DNA of 41,811 bases from Bryobacterales bacterium (GTDB taxonomy: Bacteria > Acidobacteriota > Terriglobia > Bryobacterales > Bryobacteraceae), in assembly GCA_003167255.1 (NCBI GenBank), contig PMTR01000068.1, forward strand, positions 19,247 to 61,057, read 5' to 3'. The first letter of the stretch is position 1, and every line of letters starts with the position of its first letter. Both the position numbers and the translations under genes were made by a program. A model generated the notes under the pieces. That model was not told the DNA's origin and did no database searches. It was given only the letters and a program-made list of their open reading frames with translations. Of this stretch, positions 17,126-25,916 are shown in pieces.

Positions 17126-20100
17126 ATGACTAAGAGAGTCATCGTGAGTTCCATCGTCGCATTGATCTGTCTTGTGAGGGCGCCGTTCCTCAGTGCGCAG
17201 ACCACCACCACTCTTTATGGGGCAGTGACCGATAAGTCCGGAGCGATCGTGCCCGGCGCAGATGTCACTGCTACCAACGTAGATACCAATTTCACCCGCA
17301 ACGCCAAGACGAATCCGGAGGGCCAATACCGCCTGGAGTTCATGCCCATCGGCAGCTACCGGGTTGAAGTGTCGGCCACCGGCTTCAAAAAGTCCGTGCA
17401 GAAGGGCATCACCCTGGATATCAACGTAATGGCGCGCGTCGATGCCTCGCTCGACGTCGGCGCCATGACCGAGGTGATCGATGTCACCGCCACTGCGCCC
17501 GCCGTCAACACCGACAATGCCCAGATCGGCCGCACCGTGGAGAATGCGGAAATTACAACCCTCCCCATTGTCGGCCGCAACGTTTACACTTTGTTGAACC
17601 TCACGCCCGGCGTCGAATCTTCGGCCAACAGCATCGTGCTGGGCTACCCGGAGCAGCGCACCATGATCAATGGCGGCGTGGATGGCGGCGCCGGATCGGT
17701 GAACTACTATCTCGACGGCGGCGCCAACATGACCGGCCTTCGTAACACCGGCAACATCGCGCCCAACCCCGATGCCGTCGAAGAATTCCGCGTCATCACC
17801 AATAGCTACAGCGCCGAATTCGGCCGTTTCGCCAGCGGAGTCGTCAACATCATCACGCGGTCCGGCACCAATCAGTTCCACGGCTCGCTCTTCCAGTTCT
17901 TCCGCAATAACGACCTCAATGCCTATCCCTGGGGCTCTCTCACCACTTCGCCCTTGCACCGCAACCAATACGGCGGCAGCATCGGCGGACCCATCCGCAA
18001 GAACAAAACCTTCTTCTTTGGAACTTACTCCGGCCTGCGCCAGATCACCAGTTCCTTCCTGAACAGCGCCATCGTGCCGACCGCCCTGGAACGCACCGGC
18101 GATTTCTCGCAATCCAAGGTGCTGCCTGTCGATCCCACCACCGGCGCGCTGTTCCCCAACAATATGATCCCAAAGACCCGCCTCGACCCCACCGCGTTCA
18201 GCATCCTCAATCAGGACATCCCCGCGTCCAACGTGTCGGGCAACTTCTGGCAGGGCACCATCCCCAGTCCCTATAACACCGTCGAGTATCTGGCCAAGAT
18301 CGATCACTCCTTCACTGACCGCAACCGCCTGTCCGGCAGTTACTACGAGACCAGCGGGCACAACGCGATTTCGCCCGGCGGCAACATCCCCTGGTCCACC
18401 GAAAACTTCGACTGGCGCCAGCAGAATGTCAATGTGAGCGATACCTTCAGCATCAGTCCCAATACCGTGAACCAGTTCTGGGTCACTTATACCCGCAACT
18501 TCGGAGGCCGGCTGAACACCCCGCAGGAGTCGCTGGCCGCTTTTGGTTCCAGCTTCGGCATACAAGGTACGCCTTCGTTGCCGCAGATCACCGTAACCGG
18601 CTATTTCACGCTTTCGCAGGCCATTTCCGGACCCGTGGCCGGGACTAACTTCTATTCCACCCGCGATCAGCTCAGTTACACCAAAGGTCGCCACTCCTTC
18701 AAGTTCGGCGGCGAGCTCTCGCTCAACAAGGATATCCAGCAGACTTTGTTGAATAACTACGGCGTATTTCCTTTTACCGGAACCAAGACCGCCAATACCA
18801 AGCTGAACGCCGCGTACAAGGGCAATGCCCTGGCCGATTACATGCTCGGCCTGCCCGTCACTATGAATCAGGATGCGCCCATCACCGCCATGGACGACTT
18901 CTGGACCGGCGCCCTCTTCCTCCAGGACGACTACCGCATCGCCCCCCGGCTCACTCTCAACCTCGGCCTGCGATATGAATTGCAGACCCCGCCCACCGAT
19001 CCGTTCAATCGCGAAGCCACCTTTGAACAAGGCGTGCAGTCGCAGCTCCTCAAGGGCTCGAATGTTCCCGCCGGATTGCTCATCGCCGGCGATCCCGGCA
19101 TTCCCCGCGGCATCGTCGGTATGCAGAAGCTCCACTTCTCGCCGCGTCTCGGTTTGGCCTGGGATCCTTTCGGCGACGGCAAGACTTCCGTGCGCGCGGC
19201 CGGCGGCCTGTTCTATGGCAGCGTTTCAGGTAATGAATGGAATTCCACTTCCAACTATCAGCCCTTCGCCGTTCGCGAACAGTTCAACACCGTGCAATCG
19301 CTGACCAATCCTTATGGCCTCCTGCCCGGCGGCGTTGACCCGTTCCCATACAGTTATAACCCTGCTTCACCGCAGTTCATCTTCCCGGCGGCGATTTACG
19401 GAGTAGCGCCCAACTTCCGCTGGCCCTATACCTACCAGCTCAACTTCTCGGTACAGCGTCAGATCACCAGGGACATTTCGGTTACGGCGGCTTATGTGAG
19501 TTCGCTGACTCACCGTCTGCCGTTTGCCGAAGATCTGAACTACCCCTCTTACACCAGCACCGCCACCACCAGCAACGTGAACAACCGCAGGCCCATCGAA
19601 CCGGGCATTCTGTCGAATATCTATTCGGTCCAGTCGGTCATGAATGCAAACTACAACGGGTTGCAGATTACGGTGGAAAAGAGAGTCTCACACCACTTCA
19701 GCGCCAAGGGCTTCTACACGTTTTCGAAGGACATCGAGGACGTCGAGCTCGATAATAACACCGTCAACGGCAGCGCCGAGGATTATCACAACCTGTCGCT
19801 CGAACGCGGCCGTTCCGACAACGACCGCCGCCAGGTCATGAGTGCTTCGGCGATCTGGGACATGGCTTACTTCAGCAGAGTGAATCCAGTCCTGCGCAGC
19901 GTGATCAACGGCTGGGAGCTTTCCGCTATCGCCACGCTCCAAAGCGGCTTGCCTATCAATATCACCACCGGCAGCGACACCAATCTGGACGGCGTCACGA
20001 ATGATCGCGTCGAGCTGGTAGGGAACCCCTATCTCGATCCGCATCGCTCCCGGTCTGACGTGAGCAACGCCTGGTTCACTACCACCGCCTTTGCCGCCCC

Positions 20101-20356
20101 GGCCAGCGGCACCGATGGAAACCTGGGCCGCAATGTGTTGAGCGCGCCCGGCAGCAAGAACGTCGACATGGGATTGTTCCGCAACTTCAAGTTCAAGGAG
20201 CGCTTCAATCTACAGGCGCGCGGCGAGTTCACTAACGCCTTCAACTTCGTGAATCTCAGCGCCCCAACCCTGACTCTCAGTTCGGCGGCCTTCGGGACCA
20301 TCCGCAGCGCCGGCACCATGCGGCAGGTGCAGTTGGGGCTGCGGCTCACGTTCTGA
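17126..20356 (+). CDS. TonB-dependent receptor, Oar type (second)
   Basis: The protein is 1076 residues. The start is fixed by AGGAGG 5 nt before the ATG at 17126; the open frame to 17018 overlaps the preceding gene and is not used. A signal peptide (to about residue 24, LSAQ) precedes a carboxypeptidase-regulatory domain (LYGAVTDKSGAIVPGADV, then YRLEFMPIGSYRVEV), a plug (LPIVGRNVYTLLNLTPGV, then GVVNIITRSGTNQFHGSLF) and a long barrel ending RLTF. The gene lies 40 nt after the DUF4861-GH88 stop, so one transcript probably carries both, and uptake of the GH88 products or substrates by this receptor is the simplest reading. No terminator was seen between them. Confidence 0.95.
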   Translation: MTKRVIVSSIVALICLVRAPFLSAQTTTTLYGAVTDKSGAIVPGADVTATNVDTNFTRNAKTNPEGQYRLEFMPIGSYRVEVSATGFKKSVQKGITLDINVMARVDASLDVGAMTEVIDVTATAPAVNTDNAQIGRTVENAEITTLPIVGRNVYTLLNLTPGVESSANSIVLGYPEQRTMINGGVDGGAGSVNYYLDGGANMTGLRNTGNIAPNPDAVEEFRVITNSYSAEFGRFASGVVNIITRSGTNQFHGSLFQFFRNNDLNAYPWGSLTTSPLHRNQYGGSIGGPIRKNKTFFFGTYSGLRQITSSFLNSAIVPTALERTGDFSQSKVLPVDPTTGALFPNNMIPKTRLDPTAFSILNQDIPASNVSGNFWQGTIPSPYNTVEYLAKIDHSFTDRNRLSGSYYETSGHNAISPGGNIPWSTENFDWRQQNVNVSDTFSISPNTVNQFWVTYTRNFGGRLNTPQESLAAFGSSFGIQGTPSLPQITVTGYFTLSQAISGPVAGTNFYSTRDQLSYTKGRHSFKFGGELSLNKDIQQTLLNNYGVFPFTGTKTANTKLNAAYKGNALADYMLGLPVTMNQDAPITAMDDFWTGALFLQDDYRIAPRLTLNLGLRYELQTPPTDPFNREATFEQGVQSQLLKGSNVPAGLLIAGDPGIPRGIVGMQKLHFSPRLGLAWDPFGDGKTSVRAAGGLFYGSVSGNEWNSTSNYQPFAVREQFNTVQSLTNPYGLLPGGVDPFPYSYNPASPQFIFPAAIYGVAPNFRWPYTYQLNFSVQRQITRDISVTAAYVSSLTHRLPFAEDLNYPSYTSTATTSNVNNRRPIEPGILSNIYSVQSVMNANYNGLQITVEKRVSHHFSAKGFYTFSKDIEDVELDNNTVNGSAEDYHNLSLERGRSDNDRRQVMSASAIWDMAYFSRVNPVLRSVINGWELSAIATLQSGLPINITTGSDTNLDGVTNDRVELVGNPYLDPHRSRSDVSNAWFTTTAFAAPASGTDGNLGRNVLSAPGSKNVDMGLFRNFKFKERFNLQARGEFTNAFNFVNLSAPTLTLSSAAFGTIRSAGTMRQVQLGLRLTF

Positions 20357-20403
20357 GCTTCAGTGGTACGCGTCAGCCAGAAAGGCGTGCTACCCTCAGA
20401 GGC

Positions 20404-20601
20404 ATGAAGTACCCAGTTGCTTTGAAGCGAACCGAAGAGGGGTACAGTGTCTCTTGCCCCGGCCTCCCCGGGTGCTGGTCGCAAGGCGCCACTGAAGAAG
20501 AGGCTTTGGCGAACATTCGGGACGCGATTCGCGAATACGTCCAAGTCGCTAAACAACTGGCCGGTGAGCAGAATTTAAGGGAAGTGGAGATCCCAGCGTA
20601 G
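20404..20601 (+). CDS. hicB: HicB-family antitoxin
   Basis: The 65-residue protein has the compact HicB fold signature: KYPVALKRTEEGYSVSCPGL (substrate-mimic RNase-H-like strand), GCWSQGATEEEALANIRDAI, EYV. It is the short form with no C-terminal DNA-binding domain, so autoregulation would need another route or HicA contacts. A -10-like TACCCT ends 7 nt before the ATG. It is 3 nt upstream of hicA, antitoxin first, the reverse of the commonest hicA-hicB order. It neutralises the HicA mRNA interferase by direct binding. Confidence 0.92.
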   Translation: MKYPVALKRTEEGYSVSCPGLPGCWSQGATEEEALANIRDAIREYVQVAKQLAGEQNLREVEIPA

Positions 20602-20604
20602 CTC

Positions 20605-20817
20605 GTGCCGAAGATACCCGGGATTTCCCACCTCCGGGCCGTTAAGGCGCTCGAAAAGGCCGGCTTGCGCATCGCGAGGCAAGGCAAGCACATTGTCATG
20701 ACCGACGGCAGGCGGATTGTAACTATCCCAAGGCACGACCCGGTGGATGCGCTCACGATGGGTGGTATTGTCCAAGATGCCGGCCTCACGCCGCAACAAT
20801 TCCGCCGACTTCTCTGA
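20605..20817 (+). CDS. hicA: HicA-family mRNA interferase toxin
   Basis: The 70-residue protein starts at a GTG 3 nt after the hicB stop. It has the double-stranded-RNA-binding-like fold of HicA: ISHLRAVKALEKAGL, then RQGKHIVMTDG with the catalytic H29, VTIPRHDPVDALTMGGIVQDAGLT. HicA cleaves mRNA and tmRNA on the ribosome independently of codon. All key residues appear intact, so the toxin is probably functional. It ends 27 nt from the convergent esterase gene. The module interrupts an otherwise metabolic region, as mobile toxin-antitoxin pairs often do. Confidence 0.92.
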   Translation: MPKIPGISHLRAVKALEKAGLRIARQGKHIVMTDGRRIVTIPRHDPVDALTMGGIVQDAGLTPQQFRRLL

Positions 20818-20844
20818 GATCGCGAGGCAGCCAGGCCAACGCCG

Positions 20845-22464
20845 CTATCGTGCCGGAGCGTTCTTCCGCACCTGCTCCGCCATCATCTTCACTAACTCTC
20901 CATTAGTCATGGGCTGCCACCCGTGTCCCTTCATCGGCCGCCCGTACTCGAACGTCGCGCCCGCATCGGTCGTTTTCAGATACTCCTCTAACTGGTAAAC
21001 CGCCAGGTTGAGATAGTAATTATCCATGTCGCCGACATACATGTGGATCTTGCCCTTCAACTGCGGCCCGATCTTCGCCCAATTCGCCTTCAAGTACGCG
21101 CCCAGATCATACCCGTGGTCGCGCATGTAGCCGGCCACCTGCTTATCGATCTTGCCTGTCTTCTTGTCCCAGAGCGGTTGCGGGTAGCCGTCCTCGCCCA
21201 CCGGTCCATAGACCGCCTCCCACGCTTCAAACTGCTGCGCGGAGCGGCCATGGCTGCCCAGCACATCCTCCAGTTGGCTCATCTGCCGCATGGTTTGGGT
21301 CACCTGTCCCTCCGCCGTCCGCATCATCGGCCGCTCCGGCCTCATGTAGTCGTCTCCCGGCGCCCGGAAGGCATTGTCGTCGTCGTAGATATTCACCAGT
21401 TGGTCGCGCCGGAAATCCACCGGGTCGGGATACATGGTCCACGTTCCGCCGAAGAACTCCGGATGGTAGACCTGCAGCGCCAGCGATTCCCAACCGCCCG
21501 TGGAACCTCCGGTCAGCATCCGCGCATACCCCGCTCGAATCAGTCGGAAATGCTGCTCTAGATAGGGAACCAACTCCTGGAGCAGCGCATCGCCGTATGG
21601 TCCGTTGTTGGCGGAATTCACTGCGTAAGAATCGTCGAAGTATGGCGTGGGATGCTGGAACGTGATCGCAATCATGCGCGGGAAGGTGTCGCTGGTCCAA
21701 TCCTGGTAGAACTGGTAGCCCGCCTGGCCTCGCCCGCCGCCGTTCGCCGGTGGCCTCTCGCTGAACCGGAACGGCGCGTTCAACTCGAAATGGTCCTGAA
21801 TATAGATCCCCGGATAACTCTCGCCGGGATGCTCGTCGTAACCCTTTGGCAACAGCACCGTCGCGCCCAGGTACATCGGATGTCCCCAGAACTTCGTGAG
21901 CATGGGGCTCTGGATCTTGATGTGCTTCACCCACGCGGTGTCGGCCGGCAGTTGGATCGCTGGAATCACCTTGCTGGCCTCCAGCTTGACGTCGTACCCG
22001 GCGGCCGGGTCCAGGTGCACCTTGCGAATCTCGCTGTACAGATTGCCCGGCGACCGCGTGAAGTGCTGGCCCTCCCATTCGTCCATGTGGGCCCACACCA
22101 CGTGGCCGTCGGAACGATGGAATTGCGTGTAGACATTGATCACGGCCTGCACGTAGTAATCGCCTGCCGGAATCTCCTTCAGACTGCTCGCCGGGTATCC
22201 CGGCGCGGCGCCATCCACGACCGCCGCAACCCCCGGCTTGAGCTCGTCGATGTCGCTTCCGAAGAAAGGTGTCTGTCCGGTCCAGGAGCCGATCTGCTGG
22301 ATGGGTTCCGGCGCCTCCGTCTTGGAGAGCGCGACGAACACGCGGCCCGTAATGGGTCCGGCATGTGCCGAGGCCGCGAATGAAATCTCGAACCTGGGCT
22401 GCGCCGCCGCCGGCGACAGGCACAGCAACGGAAGAATTATGTTCAGAGGCAGGTAGCGTTTCAT
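20845..22464 (-). CDS. Secreted alpha/beta-hydrolase of the esterase D-like family
   Basis: The 539-residue protein has a signal peptide (MKRYLPLNIILPLLCLSPAAA). The N-terminal 200 residues form a beta-rich domain. The alpha/beta-hydrolase part then has a nucleophile elbow GGSTGGWES with S321, a typical LLPKGYDEHPGESYP opening, and a late histidine near GHGWQP. The fold matches the PF00756 putative esterase group, which includes feruloyl and acetyl esterases acting on plant polysaccharides. That fits the neighbouring GH28, GH35-like and GH88 genes. A TATGAT box on the minus strand ends 8 nt before the ATG with no Shine-Dalgarno, so the mRNA is probably leaderless. Substrate is not predictable; an inactive or transferase role cannot be excluded. 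Confidence 0.82.
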   Translation of the reverse strand: MKRYLPLNIILPLLCLSPAAAQPRFEISFAASAHAGPITGRVFVALSKTEAPEPIQQIGSWTGQTPFFGSDIDELKPGVAAVVDGAAPGYPASSLKEIPAGDYYVQAVINVYTQFHRSDGHVVWAHMDEWEGQHFTRSPGNLYSEIRKVHLDPAAGYDVKLEASKVIPAIQLPADTAWVKHIKIQSPMLTKFWGHPMYLGATVLLPKGYDEHPGESYPGIYIQDHFELNAPFRFSERPPANGGGRGQAGYQFYQDWTSDTFPRMIAITFQHPTPYFDDSYAVNSANNGPYGDALLQELVPYLEQHFRLIRAGYARMLTGGSTGGWESLALQVYHPEFFGGTWTMYPDPVDFRRDQLVNIYDDDNAFRAPGDDYMRPERPMMRTAEGQVTQTMRQMSQLEDVLGSHGRSAQQFEAWEAVYGPVGEDGYPQPLWDKKTGKIDKQVAGYMRDHGYDLGAYLKANWAKIGPQLKGKIHMYVGDMDNYYLNLAVYQLEEYLKTTDAGATFEYGRPMKGHGWQPMTNGELVKMMAEQVRKNAPAR

Positions 22465-22546
22465 GTTTCCCTATCATATAACCGATGCCCTAAAAGCGGC
22501 ATAGGCCGCAACCAAAGCACCAAGCCCGGAGGGCGACACAACCTAG

Positions 22547-22658
22547 CCCACGGCGTGAGCCGTGGGTCCCCGTAGCCAATTGAATAGCCCCGGAACGGGG
22601 CGAAAGAATCGCCGCGGTTAGAAACCCTTTCACCCATTCCCAGCGCTTGCGCGCTGGG
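22547..22658. repeat. Cluster of three tight extragenic palindromes
   Basis: Three small hairpins stand in a row in the 270-nt gap between the esterase and GH28-like genes: CCCACGGC-GTGA-GCCGTGGG (22547-22566), GCCCCG-GAA-CGGGGC (22587-22601) and CCCAGCGC-TTGC-GCGCTGGG (22639-22658). All stems are perfect, with 3-4-nt loops. This is the architecture of REP/BIME elements. I recall similar elements from Acidobacteria and Planctomycetes. The gap has no gene. Confidence 0.75.
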
Positions 22659-22736
22659 CTATTCTCTTTCGTCCTACGGACTCGGCCCGCCAAAAGCGTT
22701 GCGGCCTGCGAAGAATTCAAAGGGGCATAGTACCGC

Positions 22737-24137
22737 TTACCGGACCACGATCGCTTCATCCCTCTCCGGGTGCGCTGCCTCGCCGGTAAAATGCGTCATC
22801 GCGAGGCCCGACACATTCTCCGCCTCCACCGCGTGCGTGAAATACTCGGGCTTGTTCCGGCCCCAGGCCAGTTTGCAGTTCTTGAGCGTCACGTTGTCGG
22901 CGTAGCGGATGCTGTAGCCCGGCGTTCGGTGCGGCTCCAGGTCGGGCCCCGCCGTGGTCGGGCGGTTGTCGAAAATCGGGCCGGGGTAGGCCGTCCAGCG
23001 GTCCAGTGTCAAATCGACATTGTCGAGCGTCACATCCGCGATGCGGCTCTCGGCGCTTCCGTTGATGCGCGCGCTGTTTTCGGCGCGGCCCGTCACGTTG
23101 CGGACCCGCACGCCGGTAATTCTGCCGACCTTGGTTTCTTTGGTCCGCGGAATGGCCGTCAGGGAGATCGCCTCCCCGCGGCCCCACCAGGGAGCTGCCT
23201 GGTATTGCGTCACGAACCGGATATCGCTGAACTGGATATCGCGCACATTGCCTTCGTCGCGAAGCTGGATGGTGAGAGCGCGGCAACTCGAGCGGATCTC
23301 GCACCGTTCGAACCGGACGTTGGAAATATCCTCCACCGTCTCAGTGCCGATCTTGAGCCCCGAATCTTTGGTCGTCATCACGCAATCGTGGACCCGCACG
23401 TTCGTGCACGCGCCGTAGTCCACCGCTTGCCGCGTCGACTTGATGACAATCGCGTCGTCGCCGCACACAATGTCGCAATTGCGGATTTCCACGTCGCGGC
23501 AATGATCCGGATCGATGCCGTCGCAGTTCGGCACGTCCAGCAGGTTGCGGATCTTGACATGGTCCACCAGCACGCGCTCGCAGCCGATCATGTGCAGGCC
23601 CCAGAATGGCGCATCGCTGAAACTGATATCGCGCACTTCCAGGTCTTTACAACCGGTCAATACGAAAATCTTCGGGCGGAACGGGCCGAACCGCCAGATC
23701 TCGCCAGCCTGGTTATAGTCCGTCATGAACTCTTTGGCCCGCCCGTTGATGTTGCCCGTTCCGGAGATCTTCAAGCCCGTGACTTCATGCGCCGTCAGAA
23801 GGCCGTCGGCGTCGCCCGGATAATCGGCGCGATTGGTGCTGGCCAGCAATTCGGCGTCGTCGGCCAGATGGAAATCGATCGCGCCCTTCAAGACCAGCGT
23901 GCTCACCAGGTATTTCCGGCCGCCCCGCAGCAGCACCTGGCCGCCTGAGGCCGCGGCGGCGTCGATGGCTTTTTGGATCGCCGCGGTGTCCAGCGTGACG
24001 CCATCGCCCTTGGCGCCGTAATCGCGGGCGTCGAACACGCGCTGTTGCGCTCTCAGCCGAAGCGTGGCGCCGAGCGCCGCCGCGCCGGCCAGTTTCAGGG
24101 CCTGCCGTCGAGTAGTGTGTAGTGTGGACATGGTCAT
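22737..24137 (-). CDS. Tat-exported GH28-like pectin-active enzyme (polygalacturonase family)
   Basis: The start is placed at 24137, where ATGA overlaps the stop of the upstream gene; a second ATG two codons on is also possible. The 466-residue protein opens with a twin-arginine signal (TTRRQALKLAG). It is a right-handed beta-helix with an opening RDYGAKGDGVTLDTAAIQKAI, as in GH28 and pectate-lyase-like proteins. GH28 landmarks are N204-x-D206 in NCDGIDPD, the D227-D228 pair in VCGDDAIVIKS, and K262 in SGLKIG. The catalytic-region histidine of classical polygalacturonases (the G-H-G motif) is replaced by DSG, so it belongs to a GH28-like side group, perhaps acting on rhamnogalacturonan or xylogalacturonan. 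It is translationally coupled to the GH35-like gene. Confidence 0.88.
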   Translation of the reverse strand: MTMSTLHTTRRQALKLAGAAALGATLRLRAQQRVFDARDYGAKGDGVTLDTAAIQKAIDAAAASGGQVLLRGGRKYLVSTLVLKGAIDFHLADDAELLASTNRADYPGDADGLLTAHEVTGLKISGTGNINGRAKEFMTDYNQAGEIWRFGPFRPKIFVLTGCKDLEVRDISFSDAPFWGLHMIGCERVLVDHVKIRNLLDVPNCDGIDPDHCRDVEIRNCDIVCGDDAIVIKSTRQAVDYGACTNVRVHDCVMTTKDSGLKIGTETVEDISNVRFERCEIRSSCRALTIQLRDEGNVRDIQFSDIRFVTQYQAAPWWGRGEAISLTAIPRTKETKVGRITGVRVRNVTGRAENSARINGSAESRIADVTLDNVDLTLDRWTAYPGPIFDNRPTTAGPDLEPHRTPGYSIRYADNVTLKNCKLAWGRNKPEYFTHAVEAENVSGLAMTHFTGEAAHPERDEAIVVR

Positions 24138-25834
24138 CGGTACCGGTAGAGATGCACCCGCTGAATGCCGCGCTCGCCGGTGGAGAGGCGCACGCCGCTC
24201 CCCGATTGGTTCAGGTCCGCGACCGTCGAGATGTCGTAGCGCAGCACCGAATCGTCGCCGCCTAACAGCCGCGTCGCCACCCATTGGCCTTTCTCGAACC
24301 GGCCGGCCTCTTGCAGCGCGATGCCCGCAATCGGCGGCCCCGGTGTGGCAGGCGTGAACGTTACCTGCAGGTTGTTGCCGGCCAGCACATACTCGTCCGT
24401 GCCGGTCGCCATAAACAGGCCGTATCCCGCCAGGTCCGGCGCCACGTTGGGCGTGCGCACATTGCGCGTCAGCCCCACGTTCAACGTGTAGTCTCCCAGC
24501 CGGATTTGCTGGTCGGGGTGCTGCCGGTCCAACTGCACGGCCGCGATGGTGCCATTCGCCTGGTGCTCCAGGATCAACGGCGCCAGTTGCGACAAGACGT
24601 CATACGCCTCTGAGAGTGGCAACTTCTCCGCGTTTGGCGGTGGCGCCGATCGGGGTTCCCCCAACTCCCCCCGCGGCGCCTCAAAGCCAAAGGGCGAGTA
24701 GCCGATCGCCCGTTGCTGGCCGATCGCGTAAAACGCATTGGCAGCACCCCGTGTGCCGTCAAACGACTCTGGAACAAACAGCGTATTACCCGATCGGCTA
24801 TATCGTGCCGTCAGCTCCACGAAGCCAGGAAGGTAGATATCCGGACTTAGTAAGTCAAGATTTGGCGCCCCTGCACGCCAGATATCATGCATATGATCCT
24901 GTGGTCCGCCGCTCGGGTAGTCTCCCGGCCCCTTGTCGGCTGGCTGCACGATCCACGCGTTGACGTACATCGGCAGCGCGTATTCCTTCTTGCCGGCTTC
25001 CGCGACGCGGTCGATGTAGCGGGAATAGTTCCATGCCATGAAGACTTCATCGGCCTTGGCGCCCTGCCCGAAAACTTCCTCCCACGACCCCGCGGTCTTG
25101 AACCCGGCCGCTTGCCAGACCTGGCGGAATTCCGGCAGCAGATCGTCTTTGTGCTTCTGCAGGTAATCCATCAGCGGTTTAGGAACGGGCTGCGCAAAAG
25201 CCGCGTTGGCCGCGGCGGAGCGGTCGCGCGAATCGCCCAGCACGCCCACTTCGTTTTCCACCTGCACCATGATCGCGGTGTGGCTCTGGTCGACCTCGCG
25301 CACGTGCCGCAGGAAGGCGGCGAAGGCGCGCGCATCCGCTTCGCGGTTCGTCTCGCTCAACGGAGAGAGCACTTCGATGGTCTTCCCGCCGCGGATGGCC
25401 ACTCGTGGAAAGCGCTGCTGGCCGGCCTTCACCCAGGCCGGAGCGAAGCTCGAAAGCCCGTTCTTCCAGCTCCCGAACCACAACCATACTATCCGCAGGT
25501 TGTTGCTTCGGGCGTTTTTGAGCGCGGCGTCCACCAGGCTGAAATCGTACTGGCCCTCCGCCGGCTCGATCCAGTTCCAGCCGATCCCCGCCAATACCGT
25601 ATTCAGGTGCATCTTGGCATTCAGCACCGGCCATACCGCGGCCATGTACTCGGCGCTCGATGCGGCGGTGTTGTGCAACTCGCCGCCGAGCACCAGGAAG
25701 GGCTTGCCGTCAACCACTAACTGCGTCGCGGCGCCTCGTCTTTCGAGATGCGGGAGCGCCGGATCCGCGGCCTGCGCCACGCCGCCAGCCGCCACCACAA
25801 GCGTTGCAACAACCACGGCCCGGGGCGAAAACAT
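24134..25834 (-). CDS. GH35-like beta-galactosidase with DUF5597-type C-terminal domain
   Basis: The protein is 566 residues from the ATG at 25832-25834, which has GGGAGGA 8 nt upstream; the ATG at 25858 lacks this. It has a signal peptide (to about AQA/A). The (beta/alpha)8 domain shows FLVLGGELHNTAASS, WNWIEPAEGQYDF, LLWF-type GSWKNG, the acid/base pair N194-E195 in QVENEVG, and a candidate nucleophile E356 in LFVPES. The C-terminal part (about 400-566) is a beta-sandwich as in DUF5597. Related enzymes release galactose from plant galactans. The stop overlaps the start of the GH28-like gene (ATGA), so the two form an operon. The promoter lies in the 82-nt gap shared with the divergent CBM9-PKD gene. 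Confidence 0.85.
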   Translation of the reverse strand: MFSPRAVVVATLVVAAGGVAQAADPALPHLERRGAATQLVVDGKPFLVLGGELHNTAASSAEYMAAVWPVLNAKMHLNTVLAGIGWNWIEPAEGQYDFSLVDAALKNARSNNLRIVWLWFGSWKNGLSSFAPAWVKAGQQRFPRVAIRGGKTIEVLSPLSETNREADARAFAAFLRHVREVDQSHTAIMVQVENEVGVLGDSRDRSAAANAAFAQPVPKPLMDYLQKHKDDLLPEFRQVWQAAGFKTAGSWEEVFGQGAKADEVFMAWNYSRYIDRVAEAGKKEYALPMYVNAWIVQPADKGPGDYPSGGPQDHMHDIWRAGAPNLDLLSPDIYLPGFVELTARYSRSGNTLFVPESFDGTRGAANAFYAIGQQRAIGYSPFGFEAPRGELGEPRSAPPPNAEKLPLSEAYDVLSQLAPLILEHQANGTIAAVQLDRQHPDQQIRLGDYTLNVGLTRNVRTPNVAPDLAGYGLFMATGTDEYVLAGNNLQVTFTPATPGPPIAGIALQEAGRFEKGQWVATRLLGGDDSVLRYDISTVADLNQSGSGVRLSTGERGIQRVHLYRYR

Positions 25835-25916
25835 TTTCGATTCCTCCCCCAATATCATTACACTCGCTTCGATCCATCGCTACACTGTGGGATAGTTTCA
25901 CATGGAAGGACTGCTT

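Noticed and set aside
17093-19135. 680-codon open frame on the minus strand
   Set aside because: It lies wholly antisense to the second TonB-dependent receptor, which has signal peptide, plug and barrel. The product is Gly/Ala/Val-rich low-complexity sequence typical of a GC-rich shadow frame.
22547-22658. CRISPR array
   Set aside because: The hairpins differ in sequence and spacing. There are no direct repeats with unique spacers and no cas genes.
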